Made by a program: the position numbers and the translations under genes
The notes under the pieces: model-generated
Told to the model about the DNA's origin: nothing
Database searches by the model: none
Seen by the model: the letters and a program-made list of their open reading frames with translations, nothing else
Origin: Serripes groenlandicus
Lineage: Eukaryota; Mollusca; Bivalvia; Cardiida; Cardiidae
DNA: 64,000 nt
Direction: 5' to 3'
Assembly (NCBI GenBank): GCA_031761405.1
Contig: JASEVX010000007.1
Span: forward strand, 28,732,859 to 28,796,858
Part shown: piece after piece, positions 22,701 through 33,649 of the stretch
Layout: each line of letters opens with the position of its first letter
Numbering within the stretch: the stretch's first letter is position 1

Positions 22701-25700
22701 CCATGTTTTCAAGTCTATTCAATTAATGTACTTTCATTTAAAGGGAGTTTCCTATTTATTCCGGGTATGTTTTCAAAGTCGTTGGCTGCAGATTTGTTGT
22801 ATGTGGGAAAGGGTTAAGACTCCAATTCACTAGATGCATCTCATTGTGTGGCCATTTAGGTAAGATACTCGTAAAACAAAACAATGTAACGACCCCACGG
22901 CTGTACGGGGTTTATTTCCATCTGAGCCGTCAAACGAGAAAACCAACATTGTGGACTTCTGCGTAAAGTATCGACTCGGATCAGTCGAAGCATGCCGCGC
23001 AGGCTAACCCGGACAGACACATTTCGCCTCCTGTGGATTTTCCGTTTCAGGAATCATTACTGTATCCCTATATTTACCTGGGACGGAATGTATCGGCCCG
23101 GATTAGCCTGCGCGGACTTCGCAGGCTGATCTAGATCGATACATTACGCAGAGTCCATAATGTTAGTTTTCTTGCGGTTTTATTGTTTAACTACAACCCT
23201 TATTGGTCCAAGCTAGGCACTCCTGTATCGGGAAACCAAAGAATCAGATACTTGATACTAGGATTACGGAGCATATTGCCGACACACCAATGTTTAAACA
23301 GTGATATCCATTTCAAACAGTGCTGATAGTCCACAACTTGTCCACAATAACCCTTTTTTGTTGTTACATAAATCAAATAATTATAACATTTGTATAACAT
23401 AATGTAAAGCGAAGAGTTGATTGATTGATTTATTGGGGTTTTACTCCGTTTTTAACCAATTTTGTGTCATATCACGGCTGCCAGTTCACATTCCGACGTG
23501 TTTCCTGGCTTTGTTTTACCAGTACTCAACACAATAAACTTTTCAAGCAACTGGCTGCTTTTCCACATAGTATGTTAGTCCATTTGTGGAAAACGAATAA
23601 AGCTTGTCACAGCATCCTTTGTCAAACATCGGAAAGAATGTTGTCCGAGCTGGGGTTCGAACTTACAACCCCTGGATTGACAGCCCGAAATAAGACAATG
23701 TTATTTTAGGGATTAAGCACGTACAGGACCGCTATTGAAGCTGCGTTTAGAAAGCAGTTGAGCCACGAAAGCTGCGTTCTTAGTGCCGATGACTATCAAT
23801 CCAGGCGTCGTGAGTTCGATAGCCAGCTCGACAAATGATTCCTGCCGATTATTTCAAAAATATATATGTGACGAGCATGACACAGTGTGACATTGGTCTT
23901 TCGCCAATTGACTCAAGATTGTCTTTGTTGGAGGGTAGCCATTTGCCAGAATAGCAACGTTCAGATCGTCGTTAAAACGCTGTGGATTTATCCTCTCACT
24001 TAAAACAGACAACTTATGGAAACTCTGTGAGAAAAAGGAGTAAATTCTAACAGTGAACATTTCCGTTGTTATCACAACAGTGTTTCGTACTTCTGAACTC
24101 GTCTCCGAATCCCAGTTGGATTGAGAATTCTTTAAACAAGAAAGAGGCTCTGAATAGCTAATTAGGGGTAATGAGTTCATATCTATATTGATAATAACTA
24201 TGATGTAAAGATATGACAGTCAAAACAAACAATCAGCGTCATACTAACCCACCCCCTCCGACACACAACACATCTGCAGCAGACGACTTTGAAAACATTT
24301 AGCACATTTAGGAAAAACACTCTAAGAAAAAGAAGGGTTGAAAACAATGTGACAAGAGGATAAATTGCTCATCATGTACAATTTCTCCTTTTGCAGCAAT
24401 GTTGTGAAATCTCGCCTGTGTAAAATGCCTAAAATTTCCTTAAAATATGGGAAAGGGTAAACTCCCTATTTCGATATAAACGAAAGGTGTTTCGTTATAA
24501 AAAAAAAAAACATTGGGGTTAAACGTAGTTTCTAGTCTAAAGATACATATATTACTTTACTAAATATAGGATTTAACAGTGAAGACTCAGGTGAGACTGT
24601 GCGTATTCACAGGCTCACCGGGGTCTCCATTGTTCGTAGATATCAGACGCGTCTTAGATCCATTGGGAATTGGTTTACATAGACTATATCGATCCAGGGA
24701 AACTCGGAAGGTTGCGACAATAATCCATATTAAATAGCTATTATGTTTAATTAATATTTATTATGTTTAATTTCAAACCATTCCCCTAAGTGACGGACTC
24801 TTTGACGTATCTAGGTGTTAAATCTATGTCCATGTTACAAGACCAGTAAATGAACCGAGATTATGATTTAATTTGGACACTTTTATTGAATAACTTAAAT
24901 TCCCCCTTAAAAGGGGAGTAACTAAATTAAACCGCGCCTTATGAAAACCAGTCTATGGAGGGTTTTATAAAGGCATTAGTAAGAACGATCTTGTCAGTGG
25001 ACAATTGTTGTTGTTTGTGTGATGTGTTTAACCACTTACAACATGTGTTCAGTTATATCACGGCATTTTCTAAATACAGTTCACGTATTTTTTCTCAAAT
25101 TAAAACGTAGCAACGTCCGTATTGTTCGTAACGGTTACATACAGATGACGACATGTTAAATGACGTCATGATACAAAAACATTTGCAGGAAATAATGATA
25201 ACGTTAACTCTTTCAGCGCCGAATTGTTTAAATTAGACTCTTCCATGTTCAAAATCGGGCGTCTCCATTTCTCATACAAATTAGGACTATTTTGATAACC
25301 AAAAGGCAAACAATGCTGATTTCAGGTGAGACAGCTCGTTACGAGCTGTCTCACCTGAATCAGTATTGTTTGCAAAAACCTCAATATTGCCTTTGGCGCT
25401 GAAAGAGTTAAACATGCGTATATATTAAAACTATTTAGTTGAACCAGTTCGTAATCCATTTCGGACATAGGCTTCAGTACGTCTGGTTAATGTATTCCGA
25501 CACCAGAGAGTCAGTCGTAATGCTAAACCTACAAAACAGGCGCCTAGGAAGGAAAGACATTACGACCATTCATAAGTTCTTCGGTATTACACGATCGATC
25601 CCGCGACCTTCCACACCCGTGCCGGACGATCCAGCACTATACATCGGTCATCAGATGGTTCGGTATCGCCTAGATAGCGCACATGATATACCTTGATCAG

Positions 25701-28412
25701 ACTACACGGTGGCGAAAGTTTGTCTGTGTATTCCTCTTTTCCTGTAGGTCTGTTTTCCCGTGACGTGATCCTTATATTAACATACTGTTTGTTTGAGGAC
25801 GTCTGGGAGTGCTTATCATATGGAAAAAAGAGAGAACAATATTAGATTACATAAGACGTCATAATCATCCTGGTAACTGATAATCGCTGATACGATTTAT
25901 CCTGTTTCCTATGCTTTTTCTCATCCTTGTAATATATTTTTTTTCAATCTATGTAGTATAATTAGTATATACCCTATTGGTGGAACACAACAAGGTGTTT
26001 GTTACATTGAACCCTTCAAATAGGACGGTGTCAATGCTTTACAAATAGCAATCTCAGTATTTTAAAAGACAGACCTTAACGTCGCTCGTATATAAATAAA
26101 CGTGATCATTTCAGTATATCGAGGGCTTGGCGTGAAACGGTTGTAACTAAAAACCTGTTTTAAAAATCCTGGTTTAGGGGCAATTTTGACCGCTTTGTAA
26201 ACAATGCAAATTTAGGTGCCATTGCTCAGAACGAGCAATGGCACCTAAATTTCCATTGTTTACCAAGTAAAATGATTTAACGCTTATAAAGACTTTATGG
26301 CGAGGTGATAAACCTTGGTAAAAAAAATACCAATTTTAGTTACAACCTTTTCACGCCAACCCCTCGATATGATGTCGATTCGAATATTTAGTGTTTTACG
26401 CCGCTTTCAACATTGTGTTCAGTCATATCATGGCGTTTTCTGGGTAAGTTACCAGTATTACTGGTACATTAATCCTGAGCCCAGCCAGTCAGTCATAATG
26501 TAATGTAAACCCCGAAATCCTGAGCGACGAGGAGGGCAGACATTACTACCATTTTTCAAGTCTTTGGTATGACCCGGCCGGGGATCGAACCCGCGAACTC
26601 CCGCATCCGAGGCGGACGCATTACCACTACCCCTACGACGCATTGTCAATTCGAGACGAAGTTCTCAGATCTATTATAAGTACAGCGAAGTATCTTTGTC
26701 TGATTTTTATGATATTGATAAAAATAGGTAAAACAATTTTGATCGTTCACTGTTCTTGGTCATTTGAAAATCCCCAGTCTCTGCTGATTTTGATTGAAGT
26801 AGAAATGAACAAATTTATTTATTACACGAAAGCCGATTCTGTTGCTTTTTTCAGGAGCAGCCCTAGTGTTAGCAGCCATTATAGCAGGCATATATTATTG
26901 CTACCAGAAAAAGCGATCTAAAAGACGATTGGCTCAGGGAGGACAAAACAGAACCTTTGTAACACGATTTGGTTTCAGAACGAGGCCTGCTAATGCTGGT
27001 ACGAGAGAGAATATAACGATTAATTTTATTTAAATGTTTACTTGATATAGGTTCTTCTGCCTTGAAAACGTATGGGGGAAATGAGCAGTTTGTCTCGGAA
27101 ACTTGATGCATGATTTTGGTTGAGTTGTAAGCATTGAGTGAACAAATAAAAATTATGGCCTATGTACTCGCTTGATAAAAATTTAAAACATTGATGTAAA
27201 AGGATATAAAGCTTTTATTATCTTTTGTTATTCCCAAAGAAATAATTCTAACAATATCAAAATATCATATATTTCATTGTCAATATGGAACAAGTTGTTT
27301 CTCCGATGTTCTGAAAGTAGACGACTTCCAAAGAAACTGTTAACTCGTTAGTTCCAATGTTTTAATGTTTATTTATTTAACTGTCATACATTTTCAATCA
27401 TCAAAGAAACTTTTGCAGTATTGTTATTAACACAAGAATATTTACTAGATACTTCGGTGCGTCAAATATATACTACGATGGTAATTGGCGTTCTTTCCTA
27501 AAACATTTTCCCAGAACTACAATAATTACCTCCCTTGTTGGTCGTATCTTTATCTTGATCTAATTGTTTTTTAACATGTATTTGTTTAATAATATTTCAA
27601 TGTTTTCTCTTTTCGACATAATTAAAATGTGCCTATCAAAATGTGCTCGCCAAATGGCATTAATGCCGAGTGCGAGGGTAAACGATCCCAACAAACAAAA
27701 ATATGGCCAAAAGTGGAGGCAAATATTGAATTACTGGGAACTGTGTATTAATGTCCCACGTCGTATAAAATACTTTGCAGAACGTTCAAGAGTGAATTCA
27801 TATAGTATGTCGTCGGTTCTAAAAACCTAAATATGGGCCGTGTCCAACGATTTTCGGTCTTCTTCCTGCTCACTGTCTCAACATATTGTAAATATATCAT
27901 ATATATCTTAGTGCATGTTCTGACACATATCTGGACGCTTAACCCAACTGAGTCTTCACTGTTCGCATTGAGTCCCCGAATTGCTAGACGCCGCTCATAA
28001 CCAAGAGAATATCTACATTGTTTTATTTCGTTTTGGTAATATATCACTTATCTTATTCTCTTATTTGGTAGTTCAACAATGTCAACACGGTCAACACGGG
28101 CCACACGGTTCCAGACAACGACCGCGGATACAGACGCAGCACGCTGTACCTCATCAAATCCATTTGAACCCGGCATATCTCAACACCATACAAGGCCAGA
28201 ACGGTGGACACTACAACTATCCTGGCATCAATGCGTTGGGTCCACCCACAGCACCGATGCCACCGCCTTATTCAATGACGATTGCTCCGCCCCCATATAC
28301 AGATGCAAAACCAACTGCACCTCCTCCAGAATATAGCTCAGTAGTTCATGGCATGTCGTCTGGCTACAAGTCCGGTAATTCTTCGAATAGCATGCCACCG
28401 CCTTCAACTTGA
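16627..28412 (+). CDS. Shisa/CYYR1-like transmembrane adaptor, 5' exon missing
   Basis: Three exons on the + strand, 16627-16758, 26855-26998 and 28072-28412, joined by phase-1 GT-AG introns; the stop TGA ends at 28412. The ectodomain has Cys in ECYNF, RDCPHGCCGE and AEYCCD. One helix follows, spanning the exon junction (GSAIGAALVLAAIIAGIYY), then a basic stop-transfer (QKKRSKRR). The cytosolic tail of ~150 residues is Pro-rich with three PPxY motifs (PPPYSM, PPPYTD, PPEYSS), which typically bind WW domains. This plan matches the Shisa-like superfamily, which includes Shisa, CYYR1 and WBP1/VOPP1; the exact subfamily is uncertain. A signal-peptide exon ending in phase 1 should lie upstream of 16627 or beyond the left edge, and none was recognised. 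Likely a trafficking or signalling adaptor (inferred). Confidence 0.78.
16779..16925. repeat. TTAA MITE family A fragment in the Shisa-like gene intron
   Basis: CCCTCATATACAACAGACGA at the left and CCACAGATGCGTCATAC at the right, 20 bp after the exon donor. Confidence 0.55.
16930..19320. other. Long intron, mostly unrecognised
   Basis: Intron of the Shisa-like gene. It includes a SINE 3' fragment at 17380-17500 (GGAAACACCGTGATG, GTTGAAAACGGCGTC) and loosely repeated ATGCGGACA units at 18135-18255. Nothing coding. Confidence 0.45.
19439..19664 (+). mobile_element. TTAA MITE family A, near full length (226 bp)
   Basis: TTAA at 19439 and 19661; TIR CCCTTTCCCTCATA and TATGAGGGAAAGGG. Central GCACAAAACGTGC palindrome intact. 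Confidence 0.85.
20703..21197. mobile_element. TTAA MITE family A interrupted by a SINE
   Basis: The left tip TTAACGCTTCCCCACATGTA (20703-20726) is separated from the rest (21025-21197) by a SINE. The direct repeat CCCACATGTAACA (20714-20726 and 21025-21037) is the SINE target duplication. Confidence 0.7.
20727..21024 (+). mobile_element. tRNA-derived SINE (family 2)
   Basis: The head resembles a tRNA: box A-like GTAGTTCAGTCGGTAGCG and a degenerate box B. The body has TTTGACAAAAGTCAATGTGA and CCACCAATGGGCTAAC; the tail has GAAAACGGCGTTAAAACC. Flanked by a 13-bp target duplication. Confidence 0.75.
21863..22112 (+). mobile_element. Palindromic MITE family B
   Basis: GAGCCATTCCACAGGAAAAC at the left and TGTGGCTCATA at the right. 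Inner arms CTGCGTAATATATCGA and TCGATACTTTACGCTGAG. CGCGCA/TGCGCG words typical of the family. Confidence 0.75.
22415..22618 (-). repeat. TTAA MITE family A, diverged copy
   Basis: CAGATCTGCAGCAGACGACT at the left; GTCTGCTGCAGATGCGTCAA at the right; TIRs mostly lost. Confidence 0.6.
22626..22818 (+). repeat. TTAA MITE family A, 5'-truncated
   Basis: Starts in AGACGGCTTTTTGAAGACAT and ends TATGTGGGAAAGGGTTAA; immediately follows another copy. Confidence 0.65.
22922..23188 (+). mobile_element. Palindromic MITE family B
   Basis: GAGCCGTCAAACGAGAAAAC at the left; GTTAGTTTTCTTGCGG at the right. Inner arms GCGTAAAGTATCGACTC and GATCGATACATTACGC. Confidence 0.75.
23422..23690 (-). mobile_element. 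tRNA-derived SINE (family 2), minus orientation
   Basis: Box B complement GGGGTTCGAACTTACAACCC at 23650. Body TGTCAAACATCGGAAAGAAT, AGCAACTGGCTGCTTTTCCA; tail TATTGGGGTTTTACTCCG. Confidence 0.7.
23770..23905 (+). repeat. tRNA-SINE head fragment
   Basis: GACTATCAATCCAGGCGTCG and GTGAGTTCGATAGCCAGCTC resemble the family-2 tRNA head; the body is degraded. Confidence 0.45.
24244..24463 (-). repeat. TTAA MITE family A, diverged copy
   Basis: CATCTGCAGCAGACGACTTT at the left, GAAAACAATGTGACAAGAGG in the middle, GGGAAAGGGTAAAC at the right. Confidence 0.65.
24579..24638. repeat. Short palindromic element (~60 bp)
   Basis: AACAGTGAAGACTCAGGTGA is mirrored by GCTCACCGGGGTCTCCATTG. Related short palindromes lie at 38822-38878 and near 27920-27968. 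Confidence 0.5.
25204..25411. mobile_element. TTAA-flanked palindromic MITE (208 bp), family C
   Basis: TTAA at 25204 and 25408. TIR CTCTTTCAGCGCC / GGCGCTGAAAGAG; near-perfect central palindrome TTCAGGTGAGACAGCTCG. Its TTAA target resembles that of family A, but the TIR differs. Confidence 0.75.
25455..25690 (-). repeat. Diverged tRNA-SINE (family 1), minus orientation
   Basis: ATGTATTCCGACACCAGAGA and GCGCCTAGGAAGGAAAGACA, then a tRNA-like GATCGATCCCGCGACCTTCC box B region. The ORF across it is not a gene. Confidence 0.55.
26116..26370. mobile_element. Palindromic MITE (255 bp), family D
   Basis: Long inverted arms: ATATCGAGGGCTTGGCGTGA at the left, TCACGCCAACCCCTCGATAT at the right, and a second inner palindrome AATTTAGGTGCCATTGCTC / GAGCAATGGCACCTAAATT around 26205-26255. 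Flanking TA is consistent with a mariner-type target. Confidence 0.75.
26395..26645 (-). mobile_element. tRNA-derived SINE (family 1), minus orientation
   Basis: tRNA head complement at 26575-26640 (GGGGATCGAACCCGCGAAC box B). Body TAAGTTACCAGTATTACTGG; tail GTTTTACGCCGCTTTCAACA and TCATATCATGGCGTTTTC. Confidence 0.8.
26855..26998 (+). CDS. Shisa/CYYR1-like gene: membrane helix and juxtamembrane exon
   Basis: 144 nt, phase 1 both sides; acceptor ttttttcag, donor ggtacg. It encodes most of the helix, then YCYQKKRSKRRLAQGG and a basic RFGFRTRPANA segment. The basic run after the helix predicts the C-terminus in the cytosol. Confidence 0.78.
27040..28070. other. Intron of the Shisa-like gene, nothing recognised
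   Basis: A+T-rich. A short palindromic fragment ending GAGTCTTCACTGTTCG at 27950-27966 is the only repeat seen. Confidence 0.4.
28072..28412 (+). CDS. Shisa/CYYR1-like gene: last exon, Pro-rich PPxY tail
   Basis: Acceptor ttatttggtag ending at 28071; the frame resumes as V-QQCQHGQHGPHG. It contains a His/Gln/Gly-rich stretch, an NPAY motif, and the PPPYSM, PPPYTD and PPEYSS motifs, ending Ser/Pro-rich. The nearest canonical AATAAA downstream is at 29181-29186; a closer non-canonical signal may be used. Confidence 0.78.
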
Positions 28413-28419
28413 TGCATAT

Positions 28420-30780
28420 GTAAAGATATTACGTCTTTTAATTGTGATATGTTTGTGCTCGCAAAATGATTTGGTGTATATGTACCTGTTTTCTTATTAT
28501 TTAACCCAGAAAATACAGAAATGTTGATGCCTTACGTTTAAAAATGCCCGAAGCTATCCATTTATGTTTCTTCTTTTTCTTTCATAATAATTTCATTACG
28601 GTTTACAAATTATTCTTCCACTTTAGAATAATTATAGAACACCTTTTTCTTCCGATTTTTTCAAAGCAGCGCTCATAAAACGTTACGCCAGATAAACCGA
28701 TACAATGAATTTCTGACGTCTCTGCAACTTGCGGCAATTGAACATACTGGGGATAGAACACACATTGCAATATTTAACTCGTTGCACCTCGTCTGGAAAA
28801 ATTGCGCATTGCTTTGAATATATCTTTCTGCCCAATGCTTAATATAATATAATCTAGTATATGGTAATACACTTTAAATATTATTGTATACTTTGATATT
28901 GATCCTTCTATTTTCCATTTGAAAAAAAGATGCAGTATTTGTCGATATTGTGTACTTTGATAGTATATGGTTTGATACTATTCTCAGATCTTTTTCAAGT
29001 GCTGCTTAGGACGGATATATTTTCCATACCGTAACGTTACAAAGCGCTCCCATCCGACCGTTGATGAGTTTAAAGACCAACCAGTTAACATCATTTGTAA
29101 ATGACACAAATTGGAAAGTCAATAGGCATATAAAAAAACCAATCTCCAATCTGGTCTATCTATAGCGTTGGCTGTGTGTAAATAAATACGTATTTTCCGC
29201 CGTAATAATATGACCTGTAGATCAATACTATAGCTCGATTTTTAGATTTAAGGCACATTTGACTTACATTTTATAGTTGTTTTGAATTATCATTGACGAC
29301 CTTTATAAGTGTATGCTAATTACACATGGCAAAAACATAAAGAGGGATTTGATAACTGCTATGACGAATAAGCAAATGCTTGTTTTAAAGATAGGTCTAC
29401 TGATTATTTTCGTCATTCTCCGATGTGAAGTTTTCAACGCAAAATAGATTTGTGTTCACTTTACTGCACATACTGTAACGACAAATATCCCCACTTAAAT
29501 ATCAGAATAAGATAATACACGAGTTCTAAATGTAATTCACAGTTAGAAAAAGCGTTGCACATCATTTTGTGGACGATTCAATTTCAAGTCGAATCCAAAT
29601 GGGGAAAAAAGAATGGCATTTCATAAATTCTTATTTTCTACGACCCTGGCAACCATACGAAAGGACAATAATTCCGCGATAAATCGTAAATGTGACTTTA
29701 TTTGAAACGAATCAAAATTATTGATAATTTTGTAAAAACTCGAAGTGTTTAAAACACAAAACAACACATTTTAAATAGTCAATATCAAAAACTGTTATTG
29801 CAGGATTTTCGGAAACTATTGTGTAAGGACTCGTGCCTTCGGCTGGTTTTGCCCTCGCAAGCCCGGGCCCGAAGGAACTCGTCCAACAATAATGTTCCCA
29901 TACAGATGCAATAGCCTCTAATATAATACGAGGGTTGATTCAAACAGTAAGAAGACTTTCTTAGTAACTGAAGTTCATACGAATTGATGAAATCCATATG
30001 GCGACTTTTAAAATATTTAAATATTGTCATAAGTTTAGTTATCCTTGTCATATAAACGAGTTGAGGCGGGCCACACCCTAATTTTACAAGAAAGCACCAC
30101 TTAAAACTGTGGATATTTCAAATATACACCGACACAGAAGATAACGCAAATTTGTCTGACATTAGTTTATTGTTATGTTGTTCTAATTACAAATCATTAA
30201 TGTTGTTCTAATTACAAATCATTAATGTTGTTGTTCAATGATTCACATCATAATAGTAAAGTTGCTTAGTGACGTGCAAGGACGTCACGTACAAAATGAC
30301 GTCAAACGAAAAATTAAAAAAATGCAATATATATAGTAAAATTATATCACAACGTAGACAAAGACAAAAACACATCTTTGTGAGATCTCCTTCATTAATA
30401 TTTATTATGACATGTCGAGAAAATCCTGGTCATAATCTATGCACTTTACCACGTTTGATTGTTATTTTTGTTATTGTTGTGTGAGTGTGATTTCAAGCAG
30501 TTACAACTTTTTCAATAGGGCCTACATTCTAGCCTGTTTGTGATGTAATCCAATCAGCAACTGATTGGTGTAAAAGAGTTGTTCATGAACGTTGTTAAAA
30601 TATTAGATTAAGACTTTTCTTTCCAAAAAATGTTAGAAGTGAGCGGCTAATCCATTTTGCTTGTGAGTTCATTATGCAGCTTGCGCCATGTTTAATACCA
30701 TTTTCTAAAATTATTTTTCTATGCCATTTAAGGCATTTTTTATGTAATAAGCTTAGCTTGATAAAATGTATTATATATAA
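28420..30780. other. Intergenic, between convergent genes
   Basis: 3' flank of the Shisa-like gene (AATAAA at 29181). It contains a 25-bp tandem duplication (TTCTAATTACAAATCATTAA, 30181 and 30206). No other structure recognised. Confidence 0.45.
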
Positions 30781-30784
30781 ATTG

Positions 30785-30999
30785 ATTAACCCTTTTCCCA
30801 CCTATTATCTGCAACAGACAAAAGAATATGGATTTTCTCAATAAATGCAAATGTATTTATTGAATACAATTGAAAATATTGTGTCATTAGTAGAAATTAC
30901 TCATAATGTGAATTTCTCCTTTTGTTTCAATGATTCAAACAAAACATTGTCTGCCGCAAACGAGTCAAAATACGTCTTCACATAGGAAAGAGTTGTTAA
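30785..30999 (-). repeat. TTAA MITE family A, diverged copy
   Basis: TTAACCCTTTTCCCACCTAT at the left and CATAGGAAAGAGTTGTTAA at the right; central GAAATTACTCATAATG. Confidence 0.65.
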
Positions 31000-31160
31000 A
31001 TTGCTATTTTTGGTAATAAAGTCTGTTGCCTCCTTCTAGTATTCACTTCTCTATGTGACCGCGTACTGGGTCTGACAAGAGACTGGGTTCCCCGAGCTGA
31101 GAATTTATTCATGTGTAATTTGGTTTTGAAATATTTCAGTGCAAATTTCCATAACAATGT

Positions 31161-31721
31161 TTAAAGGGACTGAATCCCATATGAGAAAAAAGCTAAAAAA
31201 AAAAAAGAAAATTGTTAAAAATTGCTATTACCTTGATGTTTTTGCATGTAAGGCATTGAGATTTGCTGACTGATGTACTACAATATATGCACACTATTAA
31301 TATTGCGGAGATTTTTCGTTATTTTGCATTGTAAAATCTACTGGGTTAGTAACCCAGTAAATCTAAAAATATCGCTGTATATTTATCACGTTAACACTAC
31401 AACCGAATTGACAATCTCCTTCCCAGAGTTGTGGTTCCTTACACTCACGCATACATGAATGTAATGAGTCGATAGTGTTAGAGAATGCCTAATTGAATCC
31501 ACAAATTCAAATGAGCAAGAGGAAATTCCACGTTTTTTTTTAAACGGGAAAACACGGAGCGGACGTTTTTTTAACTGCTTATTTCCTATGAAATAATGAA
31601 AAACAAGACTTGTACGACCTTCTACAACATTCCGTTACATATATACAGATGTATTTTGGATTAATTAGAATGAGTATAAGATATAACGATTTTGGACTAT
31701 TATGGTGTTCAGTCCCTTTAA
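31161..31721. mobile_element. MITE-like element with TTAAAGGGACTGAA inverted ends
   Basis: TTAAAGGGACTGAATCCCAT at 31161 is mirrored by GTTCAGTCCCTTTAA ending 31721. About 560 bp, A+T-rich, with an inner hairpin ACTGGGTTAGTAACCCAGT near 31340. No ORF. Confidence 0.6.
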
Positions 31722-32366
31722 GTGGGGAAATATCTATGATTTTGACGTAAGCATTTGTGAACCCAAGGTCTCAAGCTCGTATCTCATACCGAGCGTCTTC
31801 TGCCTGTGGGATTTGTCAACACAATGGCGCAGGTACAGGTTAGTTAAGCAGTGTGACCTATACTGATTATAAACAGTATTTATTCGGTTAACTTAGGAGA
31901 ACATATACTCTTAACGAAGAAAAAAAGATCGTTCTCACAAAATGACAAAAGTTTTGTTTCAATTTATGTTATGTCGCCATTTGTGATGACATGTTATGAA
32001 AACATATCTGTCGACTTTCATCGCTCAATAATAATATCAGATGATACCAAAATTGTTTTGCTGCAAATGCTGTATCCATTTAAGAAATACAGCATGATTA
32101 CTTTCTTTTTCAAAATTCAGTTCTTTTCTTTATAATATTTAAATCATAAAAGCATGCTTATATCTCCGAAACAACCATTTTGGTAATAGTATATTTTGTT
32201 AGAAATTGGTCATTCAGTCCGTTGAATGAAGGTTTGTAGCATGTATACCTCAATCCGATTTGAAAAAAAAAAAATATACAAACATTCAGAAACATGCTGA
32301 TTTCTTATTCGTATACATATTTCTTGTCGTATGTGTACTAGTGAGTTTGTGCAACTATATTCATTT

Positions 32367-32580
32367 TAGTCCTTTCCCATTTACGACAAATCTGCAGCAG
32401 ACGACTTTGAAACCATCTAAGCAAGACTATAGAAACTATCTACCAATGAAACTGTAATTCTTGAAAAGAGTTGAAAAGATTTAAGCAAATGGAGAAATTA
32501 TTCATCGTGATCAATTTCTCTTTAGTTCACAAAGCTTTCAAAAGGTCGCCATACATCGTCTGTATGTGGGAAATGGTTAA
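32367..32580 (-). repeat. TTAA MITE family A, diverged copy
   Basis: CAAATCTGCAGCAGACGACT at the left, ATGTGGGAAATGGTTAA at the right. Confidence 0.65.
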
Positions 32581-32613
32581 CAAGCCGCATCAAACGATTA
32601 GGGGTTTTATTGC

Positions 32614-32836
32614 GCATTTCCCACATATAGACGCTTTCTGACGCCTCTGCAGCAGACGACTTTTGAAAACACTGTGACAAAAGAAGAAATTGCTCAAAAC
32701 GAGCAATTTCTCCCTCTGCCACAATGTTTTCAACTTTATTCAGTAAGTATACCTTTTATCTATAGATAGTTTCCATTTATTTACTTAATGCATCAAAATC
32801 GTCTGCTGCAGATTAGTTGTATGTTGGAAAGGGTTA
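32614..32836 (+). repeat. TTAA MITE family A, nearly complete
   Basis: CATTTCCCACATATAGACGC at the left; ATGTTGGAAAGGGTTAA at the right; intact GAAATTGCTCAAAACGAGCA palindrome. Confidence 0.75.
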
Positions 32837-32981
32837 AGACGAGACTATCCGTACGTACAGCCTGGTCAGAGACGTCAATGTTCGCCAAGCACGTTCAGAT
32901 ATACCGATGCATCGAAATTATTATTTAACCTTTATCCCACTGATGTGATCACCACGAACTTTTAGTACATCCGGTGTAGTA

Positions 32982-33275
32982 CCGCCTCGGTGGTATAGTG
33001 GTAGAGCGTCCGCCTCGGTGGTGTAGTGGTAGAGCGTCCACCTCGAGTGCGAGACGTTGCGGGTTCGATCCCCGGTAGGGTCATACCAAATACTTTAAAA
33101 ATGGTAGTAATGGCTGCCCTCCTGGGCGCTCCGGGCTGTGGGAGTTAGCATTGCGATATACTGGCTGGTATCATGATAAATGAACCAGTATTACTGGTAA
33201 CTTACCCAGGAAAGGCCGTGATATAACTGAACCATTGTTGACAGCGGCGTAAAACATCAAACTATCGATCAACAT
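32982..33275 (+). mobile_element. tRNA-derived SINE (family 1) with duplicated box A head
   Basis: The head GCCTCGGTGG(T)(A/G)TAGTGGTAGAGCGTCC occurs twice in tandem (32984 and 33012, period 28). A single box B follows, GGTTCGATCCCCGG, at 33062. Body: ATGGTAGTAATGGCTGCCCT, CCAGTATTACTGGTAACTTA; tail GACAGCGGCGTAAAACATC. Two potential Pol III box A elements. Confidence 0.85.
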
Positions 33276-33351
33276 CCGGAGTAATATGTTTCACCAATAA
33301 ATATGTGAGAAGCGAATTATGTAGTTCACCGTCTTACATTACGGCGCCCTT

Positions 33352-33617
33352 TAACCCTTTCCCAAAAGCAAGAAATCAGCAACACGCTAGTTTTAAAAAA
33401 AATCTAGGAAAAACTATGAAAAATCTCCATAATTGAAAGCTCAATTATTAAAAAGAGTTGAAAAACATTGTGGCAAAGGCAGAAATTGCTCAGGAAAAGT
33501 AATTTCTCTGTTTGCCACAATGTTTTTCAACTCATCCTCAGCCATATTTCTCCTTCAGTTGAAATGTTGTTAAACTGTCGCCTGCTGCAGACGTGTCTGT
33601 GTGTGGTGAAGGATTAA
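33352..33617 (-). repeat. TTAA MITE family A, diverged copy
   Basis: TTAACCCTTTCCCAAAAGCA at the left, GTGTGGTGAAGGATTAA at the right; the central palindrome is longer than usual. Confidence 0.65.
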
Positions 33618-33649
33618 TCTCGTCTTATGTCGTGTCTAACGGGATACGG

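Noticed and set aside
25439..25696. 85-codon + strand frame
   Set aside because: Lies on a reverse-oriented tRNA-SINE copy.
31823..31842. ATGGCGCAG start followed by GTACAG/GTTAG donor-like sequence
   Set aside because: Only a few codons, no downstream exon recognised.
32984..33080. Possible tRNA gene
   Set aside because: Duplicated head, no matched acceptor stem, and a SINE body follows directly.
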